Below, piece by piece: positions 38,415 to 47,140 of a stretch of 64,000 bases of DNA. Each line of letters begins with the position of its first letter. Positions within the stretch are counted from its first letter, which is position 1. The notes under the pieces were generated by a model, which saw only the letters and a list, made by a program, of their open reading frames with translations, had not been told where the DNA came from and ran no database searches. This stretch comes from Eumeta japonica (lineage: Eukaryota; Arthropoda; Insecta; Lepidoptera; Psychidae). Location: contig BGZK01002055.1 of the NCBI GenBank assembly GCA_005406025.1, forward strand, positions 1 through 64,000, read 5' to 3'. The translations under genes were made by a program, and so were the position numbers.

Positions 38415-38830
38415 CATATTTTTTTGTACAAATTACGTCACACATTATGAGGAAGGAAAGTGGTAAAAAATGTAATTTATCACAAGTGTCCTGTGACAAG
38501 GTAGGAGGGCGAGTCATATGCTTTGTGACGTCACATGTACAAATGTATAATATTAAAGGTCTCGACTTCAAATTCAACGAAAAGCTTAAAATGTTTGATT
38601 TACTGATGATTTTATGAAAAAATTTTAATATGCCAATAATTTTGGGAGTGCTGTTTTAATTGATAATTGAGAAATTTAAAATTGCTAAACGTGTGACGTC
38701 ACACTACGAGAGGGGGAAGCACATAAATGTGGCCACCTGTGGCACTGTGACAAGGACGAGAAGACGGGGGGAGCTTCATAAATCATGAAATTTATGTGAC
38801 GTAATTTATGGATGGCCCCTTTTATCTTAT
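38415..38830. repeat. GTGACGTCAC-containing dispersed repeat, two related blocks
   Basis: Block 1 (38425-38545) runs aattacgtcacaca … gtcctgtgacaaggtagga … gtgacgtcacatg. Block 2 (38690-38820) runs gtgacgtcacactacg … tgtggcactgtgacaagga … atttatgtgacgtaatttat and ggatggcccc. The same motif order occurs in a repeat common in moth genomes. The palindromic TGACGTCA core is also a CRE/AP-1-like site. Confidence 0.6.
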
Positions 38831-40084
38831 TATTAATTCTAACCAATAACCATTAAGAGCGTTTGCCAATACAACTATTTTAACCGAAGACTTCGTTCTT
38901 AATCAAAAAATCTATATTTTGAATCACTTTAACATGTTTTGCGAATATATGCAAAAGGAAAGAAAATCAAGGTCAACTATTTATTTAGAATCTACCCTAA
39001 CGACTGGGTCGCATAGCATTCTACAATACGATAATACGATAGTGAGAGTACTGCTCCGCGGTAGTCTTAGCACTCGTAAAGAATTCATATTTCTCTGTAT
39101 AGAATAAAAAAATGTATATATTTACTTATATTTTTTATTGTGTAGAAAGAAATATGCATTCTGAGTACTAAGACTTTACCCTAGAGTAATACTCTTGCTA
39201 TCGTACTGTAGACTACTACAATTTATATATATATAATGTAACAAAAAAATGCTGTCTGCACATTACACCTGTAACAGTTCACCAAATTACTTCAATTAGC
39301 TGCCAGGTAATTATCTCCATAATTCCCCTAATAAATTACTCTTCTCGCCCCTTACACATTCGCATTTTTGTACACACATAAGCACTCGGTAATTATTGGA
39401 ATTTTTCTGTGTCCAAAAAAGTTCCGTTTGATTTGATTTTCATGTTTCAAATAATTTAGAAACATAAGAGTGGATTTTTTTCCAAATTTATGTAACCTGT
39501 AACGTTGTAAATACGCACATAGTTTATTTATTCAATACATATATTTCTGATTATTATTCATTTCTCACTCATTTCACGTACCTCTCTCTTCAAGGACTAC
39601 GATAGAGGATTTTGCAAGAAACCTTAGATTAACATCGCATAATTGCAAGTGACATTAAGCAAAAAACTATGTTTATCAAACGGAAATGACAATATCACTA
39701 TAACTCCAAAGCTTTCATAAACAATTATGAAGTTCCGTTAATATCTCTCTACGTGGATAGCCAGCCGATCATTATGAAATTATTCAACATTTTGAAAATA
39801 TTCAGAATAAATACAAAACAATTTTTACAGGCCACAAATTTATTTTCAAATCAAAAAGGCGACCAATTTGTCTGGACCACAGTTTTTTTTTTAAAAGATG
39901 AAAATACAAAACCATTTTTCATACCGCCCGAAGGAAAAAACTATACAGAAATATTCAAATAAGTTCCTTAAAATAGACTATATTATCTTTCATCGGAAGC
40001 TTCACCTCCGTGGGCATTGAATAAAATCCGTCATATTTTATATGAAGTAATCTCTCTGTCGTTGTAATCTCGGTCTGTTCTTTA

Positions 40085-40300
40085 CTTCAATTCCTTTCCA
40101 CTGCCGGTTCCGATTTCGATATTTTTCCAAATTCCAATTCTGCACTGCCCTAGATTCCGATTCAATGCCACTTTCAATTCCAATGCTGATTTTACTCTCA
40201 TTTACGACCCTTATCAACTCTTGTTACCTATCCCAATTCATTCTGAAATTCGATCCCATGCCAGCTTCCGATTCCGATTTCGTATTCGGCACAGATTCGA
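40085..40300 (-). repeat. Degenerate hexamer array, pyrimidine on + strand
   Basis: Runs such as gccggttccgatttcgat and tagattccgattcaatgcc, then cagcttccgattccgatttc, in six-base phase. Confidence 0.65.
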
Positions 40301-40484
40301 ATATTATAATATTCGTTTATGTATCTACTTTAAATATCAAATTAATCTGGTTTGAAAGCTAATGGAACCTACACACAAACTTACACCCCCCCTCGCCCTT
40401 CTAATTCTTTGGGAATTGACTTTCAAAAAATGCTAACACGTATTTTTGCACTAATAATACAAACTGGTACAAAAATATGATAGG

Positions 40485-40690
40485 GCCAAGCTGTATCCAA
40501 CTTAGCTGCATCACGAAAATAAACCGGCTAAACCAGTAAGATACAGTCTCATATAATACAAATGTGAAGTAACAGCTTCTGCTATTACATTTCGTTCAGC
40601 GAATGAGAGTTCCGGTGGCTCACTCTCCCTACATCAAACCACGCCCGCGTGACTCTATTCAAATTGCTCAACTGTCAAAAAACCCTCAAG
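40485..40690 (+). repeat. Lepidopteran-type interspersed repeat, copy D (truncated)
   Basis: Shares ccaacttagctgcatcacg, taatacaaatgtgaagtaac, tcagcgaatgagagttccgg and tggctcactctccctacatc with copies A-C. The right third is missing. Confidence 0.7.
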
Positions 40691-40887
40691 AAATTATCCT
40701 TATAATCTATACTAACACTATACTTATTTAATATGTAAATCTACAAAGGTTTTTTTTTATTGTTCCGTTATAACTATTGACCTATACATCCGATCAAAAT
40801 AAAATTTTGTATACATGTGTAAACGATACATCGACTTTGTCGATAGGCTAAGTTTTAAGTGCGACTTAAATTTTAGAATTAATTAGA

Positions 40888-41048
40888 AACCGAATGAGGA
40901 CTGCGATTGCAATCTGGAGCGTAACCGAGATCAAAATCAGGAAAACTACCCGAACCAGAGTTGGGAGCAGGACGGTCGTTCAAAACAAAAGATGGAGGAA
41001 CACATCCTATATCCACGCCGGCGAGCCCGCGAGCGGGAAGCTAGTCAC
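40888..41048 (+). repeat. Hexamer array followed by a GCGGGAAGCTAGT end
   Basis: 40888-40995 has the hexamer rhythm (cgattgcaatctggagcg, gtaaccgagatcaaaatc). It ends in cacgccggcgagcccgcg and gcgggaagctagtcac, a sequence like the moth LINE-associated CGCGGGC..AGCTAGT motif. The pairing of array and end recurs at 45.8 kb. Confidence 0.55.
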
Positions 41049-41881
41049 TAATAAATCCCTTGAATGATATTTGTGTCATAAATGATTATTTTAAAGAAAA
41101 TTTAATTACAAAAGAATTCTTTTATACATTAAAAGTACATCGTGTTTTGAAGACCAAATTCAATAAAATCATTTGAATTTCAGATTCTTTTAGTAAGAAA
41201 TAGTACAGTTTTTAAAATTTAAACTTAAATTATGTCAGAAATCCACGTTCTTAGTCTTGACTTTTGTAAGAAAGAGAACCGAAATCAAAACTGTTTTTAC
41301 AGAATTAGGAAACACTAGTCAAATTATTGTGCCAGTATTTCTTAGATTCCTTTTTCGTATTACTCACATTTCCATTACTTACGTTTCGAAATGAAAAAAA
41401 AAAGTTATCGCAGTGTGACCCTCTTGACAATCTTACTCCATCTGGCGACCCTGTGTGCTCTCGGCTACGTGATACAAAAATTTCCATATAATTAGATAAA
41501 TTCTCATGATTTTGGACCTCTGTTATGATAGACGCATGATAGAGAACTGGAAAAACGATGCATTAAGATCTACAGCCTATGAATGCAGATGCAGTCCCAA
41601 ATTTGTTGTTTCTTTCGTGTGGCATTAGAATGAATAGTCTCATTCTACATTGATTCTCTCTAAAGACGATTACAAATTCATGTAAAACAACCACAAACGT
41701 TGGTGAAAATAATTTAATGATATTAAAATTAGACGAAAAGAAAAACGTCGACATATTAGATTATTTTTAAATATAATAACATTTATCCACTATAAAATAC
41801 AAAACCTTTCAATATGTGTAAACGAGAAAATCTTTCAAATATAAAAAACATAAGGAATCTGTCACGTTTAGGGTTTGAAAT

Positions 41882-42441
41882 TCAATAATCATATATGAAA
41901 CTATAACTGTCATCACTATCTCGAGGACTGCTGAATTCAGGATTACTCGTTGAATTTCTAGATTTACTACGTTTCGAAAGCCATGTTCTTCCCGTCTCAC
42001 TTGAACTGCTTCCCGTCCTGTCTTTCACTTTTTCTTGTCTAATGTATCCAGTGGAACTGGTTTTATAAACTTCACGATATGTATATTGTTTGTACGTATG
42101 CGATTCAATATCGTTTGTATTTTTTACTCTCCAATTTTCCACACGCCGGTTCCGATGTTCTATATTATTATCAGCATTAGTGTTACTTAAAAATGTATCA
42201 TCAGCATCTTTTAATCGCCAATTTTCTATAACGTTCGAAGTCCTGTGGCCACGAATTTCTTCTTTCTTGGGGTTCTTATTATGTTCAATCGCTCTTTGCT
42301 TTGTCTTCCTGCACACTTCATCGTTAATGATAGGTTTGATGTCCGTGTCTGGGCCAAGACTGGGCGGAGGAGGTGATTTGCCTAATAAATCTGCAATATA
42401 GTTTTCGCGTTCTATATGGTAGCCGCGAGCTTTTTCGAATT
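41882..42441 (-). CDS. DUSP11: DUSP11/PIR1-type RNA 5'-phosphatase, terminal coding exon
   Basis: Last coding exon, read on the minus strand from an acceptor (TTTTTTCAG just upstream of 42441) to a TGA at 41884-41882; it gives 185 residues plus the stop. It opens by completing a CAA codon with the previous exon and continues FEKARGYHIERENYIADL, which closes the phosphatase fold and is typical of DUSP11 (family form: F..ARGH.IER..YI..L). A proline run (SPPPPS) leads into a tail of about 150 residues that is basic, low in hydrophobics and serine-rich, with SSSS and SKRSKSRNS stretches, probably disordered. DUSP11 tails are known to be variable and basic and to help RNA binding; that role here is inferred. 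Within the tail ENWRLK and ENWRVK recur 29 residues apart. A possible ATTAAA polyadenylation signal lies at 41718-41713. Splicing phase and family match make this call firm; the tail is supported only by an open frame. Confidence 0.92.
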
Positions 42442-42525
42442 CTGAAAAAAATCCATTTAAATAAAAAACATGACAATGGAGAATTTTAGCTTTATTTTTG
42501 GATAATTATTAAGTTGAGAACTTAC
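42442..42525 (-). other. Short 84-bp intron of the DUSP11-type gene
   Basis: Donor GTAAGT at 42525 and acceptor TTTTTTCAG ending at 42442 on the minus strand. Removing it joins C to AA to form a Gln codon in the family-conserved stretch QAIT-Q-FEKARG, which confirms both splice sites. Confidence 0.92.
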
Positions 42526-42633
42526 GAGTTATTGCCTGTTTGGGCGGCACGTCGAGGCGGTCTCGCATGTACCGGCACACCAGATAGCCTGTGCGGTTCA
42601 GCCCGTGGGTGCAGTGCACTCCTACTAATTTGT
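42526..42633 (-). CDS. DUSP11: DUSP11/PIR1-type RNA 5'-phosphatase, catalytic-loop exon
   Basis: A 108-nt internal exon with acceptor TTGCCCACAG before 42633 and donor GTAAGT from 42525. It encodes KLVGVHCTHGLNRTG followed by YLVCRYMRDRLDVPPKQAIT. HCTHGLNRTG is the CX5R signature of cysteine phosphatases: the Cys attacks the phosphate and the Arg binds it. The Leu after HCTHG and the Tyr after NRTG favour DUSP11/PIR1 over the triphosphatase domain of mRNA capping enzyme, which usually has HCTHGFNRTGF. The enzyme removes gamma and beta phosphates from RNA 5' ends, acts mainly in the nucleus and, in nematodes, works with Dicer on small RNAs (family knowledge). Phase: two bases, 35 codons, one base, which joins both flanking exons in frame (GAC before, CAA after). 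No stop or frameshift is seen, so the gene looks functional. Confidence 0.96.
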
Positions 42634-42703
42634 CTGTGGGCAATAATACAAAATTTACAAATGTATAAGTATTCACTTATTGTGGCTTTGCATAGGTGAA
42701 AAT

Positions 42704-42735
42704 CACGACTTTGTTTTATATAAAACAAAGTCGTG
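42704..42735. repeat. Perfect 32-bp palindrome in the long intron
   Basis: CACGACTTTGTTTTAT followed directly by its exact complement ATAAAACAAAGTCGTG, with no loop. It sits 70 bases upstream of the acceptor of the catalytic-loop exon. The sequence to its right (tcgtgtttgttacacaattt, ataactcaaaaacggttaca) looks like the start of a common moth repeat, so the palindrome may be a repeat end plus an inverted copy. Confidence 0.9.
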
Positions 42736-43559
42736 TTTGTTACACAATTTATAACTCAAAAACGGTTACACTGATTTTTCTGATCTTTGATTTGTCAATT
42801 TGTCTCCATCCAGAATAGCAGAATAACTAATTAAAAATATAAATAATTCACAAAAAATATGAAGAAAACTTGTTTCCTTATATATTATTTGTATACGACA
42901 CCATCTCCCATAACACCACAAAAACAAAAATTAATGAGTTGGGATAAATTTCCTTATTTTTTATATTGACATATATAAAATTTCCTTATATCATTTGGTT
43001 TTCTTTTCTCACAGGCGAATAGTATATAACTATACATCCTCACTTATCTGTAATAAACTTCCATTATGTTATTTCAGTATTTGTGCAGTAAATGCATGGT
43101 TCATTGCTGACTGTGACCACGTGTGAATGTAATAGTATTTACATCAAAAAATATTAATGTTAAAAATGCCTTATCATTTAGCGATTGGGCGACGGTAAAA
43201 CTTCATATTAACAGGCGTAGATTATACGAACTTTACGAGGAAAAATGGTACAATAATTCGTATGTTTATAAATTATGTAATAAATTATTCCAAATATTTA
43301 AGCGTGTAGCGCAGCCGCAAAATATTTCTCTGTAATATAATAAAAAAAGTACGGATATGATTGGAATATAATCAATAGAGAAACTGGAAAACACAACGCG
43401 TCATTCAGAATCTATGGATTGGATTGCCAAAATGTATGTATGCGCCACTTCCGAACGACTGCACCAAATTGGATATTTTTTTTTGTTGTGTTTGTTATTG
43501 TTAGGATATGGTTTGTATGAAAGAAAATAACCCTTTGTATCTTGTCCCTAAAAATAACC

Positions 43560-43945
43560 CTTGTTTGTCCGGGGTATCTTCGAAATGGCTGAACAGATCA
43601 CGATGCGACTTTCACTGAAAGATAGAAAAGCTTACTGCACTACACTTAGGTACTGTTCATCGTGATATTTATTAAGGTTTCTTTTTGAAAGAAAAAACCC
43701 TCGGAAATGGGAATAATCTATTGGAACTAAAGCAAAATTGGAACTGGAATCGAGATCAGGAGCAAAAGAGGAATCAGGATTAAATCGAGACGTCCTTTTG
43801 TATCTATCTGTCTGTCTGTTTGTCCGAAGTATCTTGAGAATGGCTGGACAGATCATGATCCGACTTTCACTGGGAGATAGAAGAGCTTACTGGGCTACAT
43901 TTAGGTACTTTTTAATGCGATATTTTTAGGTTTCCTGCGTAAAAA
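43560..43945 (+). repeat. Two-unit tandem repeat, 256-bp period
   Basis: tttgtccggggtatcttcga at 43563 and tttgtccgaagtatcttgag at 43819 begin matching units. Both continue atggctg.acagatca.gat, gactttcactg..agatag and cttactg..ctaca.ttaggt. Unit 1 contains a short hexamer array (about 43727-43795). Confidence 0.75.
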
Positions 43946-43979
43946 AGAAACTCTTAATAATGAGATAATTAATTGGCAT

Positions 43980-44095
43980 TGAATCAAAAATGGAACCGCA
44001 ATCGAGATCGGGAGCAAAATCGCAATTGGGATTAGATCGAAACAAAATCAAGGACGAGGAGCGCAATCGGAGTCACGATGGACATAGTGTAATCA
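43980..44095 (+). repeat. Degenerate hexamer array
   Basis: ggaaccgcaatcgagatcgg then gagcaaaatcgcaattggga. It directly follows the second unit of the tandem repeat. Confidence 0.65.
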
Positions 44096-44337
44096 TTTCC
44101 AAAAGAGGGGTTGAAAATGAATGTAAAGATAGGATCAAAATTTAAACTGTGAATGGGATGTTTCATGTTTTGTTTGTTATGCCTACTAATGTTTGTCCCC
44201 AGCTTCGACCATATATTTGTATTATCGAACCGAATTTATACATCGATTCTAAAAGTTCATTTACTCATAAAAATCTACACTATCGTCAAGTATCGTAATA
44301 TTAACTGTATTTTATTTTCATAATAACCCCCCGCTTC

Positions 44338-44535
44338 GGTATCGGAACTATGATTGATAGCGGGACGTATAGCGGAATCGGGAACGGGGCCAGGATCAGA
44401 ATCGAAAGCGTGACCGGAACCAAAATTCAGAATGGGATTAGGGTCGAAAACGATTGTGAGGACAATATCAGAATCAAGTATAACTGGGATTGGAGTCGAA
44501 AACGAGACCGGGATCGAAATTGACACTGATCGAAA
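44338..44535 (+). repeat. Degenerate hexamer array, clearest example
   Basis: Can be read as GAATCG GGAACG GGGCCA, then GGATCA GAATCG AAAGCG and so on for over 25 units, with consensus (G/A)(G/A)A(A/T)C(G/A). Both strands show artefact open frames. Confidence 0.75.
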
Positions 44536-45179
44536 AAAAAGAAAAAAAAAATTCTACGTGCATGTTGGTACAGCAGCACCAACATTAACTATACAACCAA
44601 GTCACCTACAATAAAATGCAGAACAAGGTCTGTAGGGCCAGTTAGTTTCGAATAAAAATAGCCGATAACATTTTAGTCAAAGATATAGACGTAGCCTTTG
44701 CTTTTGAATTTTTTTACGAATATTCCAATTATAACTGCACAACTTTTAAAGTCGTCGCTCACTCTCGCTGAATATCTATTGAAGCGTAACGTCGATGATT
44801 GTGGCGTTGCATTTGAATTTGCACAGGTCAGTTATAATAATATTCTTAAAGCCCTTAAATCTATAAAAATGAAAAAGATCTTGATGACCTCTCAATAAAA
44901 ATAATTAATTCGGTGTTTAGTATCGATTTTTAATGTTTGTGTATTTCCAGATCTAATAAAGCAAAGTAAAATAATCCCAATATTTAATCCGGTAGTATAT
45001 CCGACCTTCCGAACTTTAGATCGATATCAATACTACTGACACTTAGTAAAACTTTCGAAAACTGATCGTAAATCAACTATCGCGGTATATTTATAACAAT
45101 AATTTGATGAACATTAAATAGTTTGCATTTACAAAAATCTTATAAATGAGCTCAACAGAGCTCATCCAACAGATTTGTA

Positions 45180-45500
45180 ATGGCTGAGAGGAGTCACGGG
45201 ATGTAATTGGTGTTTCCTGTGATTTATTCAAGGCATTTGATTCCGTTCATCATGATATATTGTTCAGGAAACTACGTCACTACGGCGTCAAGGGTCTCTC
45301 ACTTGGACTTCTAGCGTCATATTTTGAGTGGCAGAATTGAGAGTATTGATATTAATGCTGAGAGGTTTTCGGGATGTGCAGTCAGTATGAGAGTGCCACA
45401 GTGTTCAGGTCTTGGACCATTTCGATTTCTAGTTTATATTAATGGCCTACCACACCTTGTGAAGGACGAGCATGGGATTGTAGTGTTTACTGATGATCAA
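45180..45500 (+). pseudogene. Decayed LINE reverse-transcriptase core (Jockey-like)
   Basis: The frame starting near 45202 reads [20 protein letters not shown] and [14 protein letters not shown] before a stop near 45333. The adjacent frame continues [34 protein letters not shown] and HGIVVFTDD. These are the LSKAFD, GVPQGS.LGP.LF.IYIND and FADD blocks of a Jockey-type reverse transcriptase; the last Asp pair is catalytic in active elements. Here FADD is FTDD, PQGS is PQCS, and a frameshift and a stop break the frame. A hexamer array begins straight after the FTDD block, replacing the rest of the protein. The element is antisense to the host gene. Confidence 0.85.
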
Positions 45501-45504
45501 AGGA

Positions 45505-45880
45505 GAACCAAAATTGCCAGGAAAAGAATTTGGAACAATTACAAGGGATTCCCGATTGATGAAAATGGTTCGATATTACGAATTAAGAGCGATACCGGAT
45601 CGAAATCGAAAGCGGAACAGGGAAGGAATCTAGATCAGAATCGAGAAGGGAATAAAAAACGAAACTGATATCAGAATCGGAAATGAGAGCGAGATGACGA
45701 TCCAAGTTAAAGCCGAACTGGCATTGAAATCGAGACCCGTACCGGGATCGAAGCCGACAGCGGTACGGATATTTAAATCGAGAACAAGATCGAGGTCGCA
45801 ATTATGATTGACAAAGAGATTTCTCGATATGAAAGATAAATGAATTCATTCTACGCCAACGCGGGCGAAGCAGTAGGCGA
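45505..45880 (+). repeat. Degenerate hexamer array and LINE-type end
   Basis: Units such as gcgataccggatcgaaatcg and gtaccgggatcgaagccgac continue to about 45815. Then ctacgccaacgcgggcgaag and cagtaggcgacaactaat form a GC-rich end resembling the moth CGCGGGCGAAGC motif. Confidence 0.7.
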
Positions 45881-46257
45881 CAACTAATCTTATAACCAAA
45901 ACAACTTTATCCCAGTGCAGTTTGGGGGGCCGCTAACGACGATAATTGTTAGCAATGTCATGTCAACGTTCAGTGCCAGCGATTTGACATGCTCCGTGGC
46001 ACATCGAGTGCTTTAAGACATAAGTAAAAATCCATCGATAAATTCGTCCATACTTCAGTGTAAACTTTAACTCAAACATTTCATATGCAATATCTCATTT
46101 ATTTTTATTATAATTAATCTAAGCCCATGAAGGTTTTTTTTAAGTAAGTAAGATAATATTTCGTCAGACGTCTAAAGAAATATTCATCCTTTTTCTTGAA
46201 ATATTTTTTTTAGATACAGTAACTGGACGAAGTCTGTCCAAACATTTTTTATATAAA

Positions 46258-46510
46258 AGGCATTTAAACGGATAAGAGGTAGACGCTAGCCTCGCGAGGG
46301 AGAACCCAGATCGATCGACGTAAAAGCGATCCTCGCCGTCGAAAAATAAACGAAAAATCGCATGTTTGTGTCGTCAAATCGCGCACGGCAGGGAAGTCGT
46401 TGACTCGTCCCTCCACAGCGTCGGGCGAGAAAAGGGGTGGAACGGGAAAGAGGACCTAGAGAACTGTCTCCCCAGACCCGGAGTCGTACTCACAAAAACA
46501 GGTCACGAGG
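46258..46510. other. CpG-rich intronic island
   Basis: gacgctagcctcgcgaggg, atcctcgccgtcgaaaaat, gcgcacggcagggaagtcg and cagcgtcgggcgagaaaag. No frame with support. Candidate enhancer or alternative promoter; inference only. Confidence 0.3.
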
Positions 46511-46857
46511 CACAATAACTTTTATATTTATAACTATCATCGTTTAAGAACAGTTTTTCAATAAAACGCTATTGATTTAAATCGCTTAAACACATGCGTA
46601 CTAAGTGTAAATTCAAAATTCGTTTACGATTCCTTTTCATATAGAACTTTAAAAGGTATTAGTATTTTTCTTATTCAATAATTAACAGTCAACTTAAATT
46701 ACTTATACACGTGTTTTGCGCATTTAAGACATTATTTACATAATTCTACACCGAAATTTAACCTCTGATATTTAAGGATCTATTCATTTTTTATTAGATA
46801 AATTTATTTTCTACGAATTTGGACCTGAATTGCAGCACAAAAATAAAATAAAAACAT

Positions 46858-47140
46858 AGACCGATCTACAAACGATAGACCGGAAGGCTGTTACGGGGTG
46901 GGAATCGCGGAAACCGCATCGCAACGCGTCACTTCCTCAAAAGACAGCTGCAGGGGACGTCACCAAAGGCGAGCCATTGTACAGGAATATCTATCGGACT
47001 GACTCAAAAACGGCGCTACGAAACGATAGGGAATGCCACTGGGGGAGATACGAGCGGAGCGCTTAGACGGAAAAAAAGTTTTAGGGTTCGCCGAGCCATT
47101 ACTGAAACGGAATATTCGGATCTATCTCATTTCCGTTAGA
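46858..47140. other. CpG-rich intronic island
   Basis: Contains ggaatcgcggaaaccgcatc, gcaacgcgtcacttcctc, acagctgcaggggacgtc, aaaacggcgctacgaaacg and gatacgagcggagcgctta. CGATAG(A/G) pieces recur at both ends. No coding evidence. Confidence 0.3.

Noticed and set aside
41882..42316. Stand-alone 144-codon gene starting at the ATG at 42316
   Set aside because: The frame stays open and family-like upstream of this Met to a splice acceptor at 42442, so the Met is internal.
42090..42401. 103-codon plus-strand open frame
   Set aside because: It is the antisense shadow of the terminal phosphatase exon.
42526..42633. mRNA capping enzyme (triphosphatase domain) as the identity of the phosphatase
   Set aside because: The loop reads HCTHGLNRTGY, as in DUSP11/PIR1; capping enzymes usually have HCTHGFNRTGF, and no guanylyltransferase (KxDG) sequence is present downstream, where instead the gene ends with a basic tail.
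41882..42633. Baculovirus protein tyrosine phosphatase insertion
   Set aside because: The viral enzyme is related, but this gene has spliceosomal introns with consensus sites and lies in host-like DNA with no other viral gene nearby.
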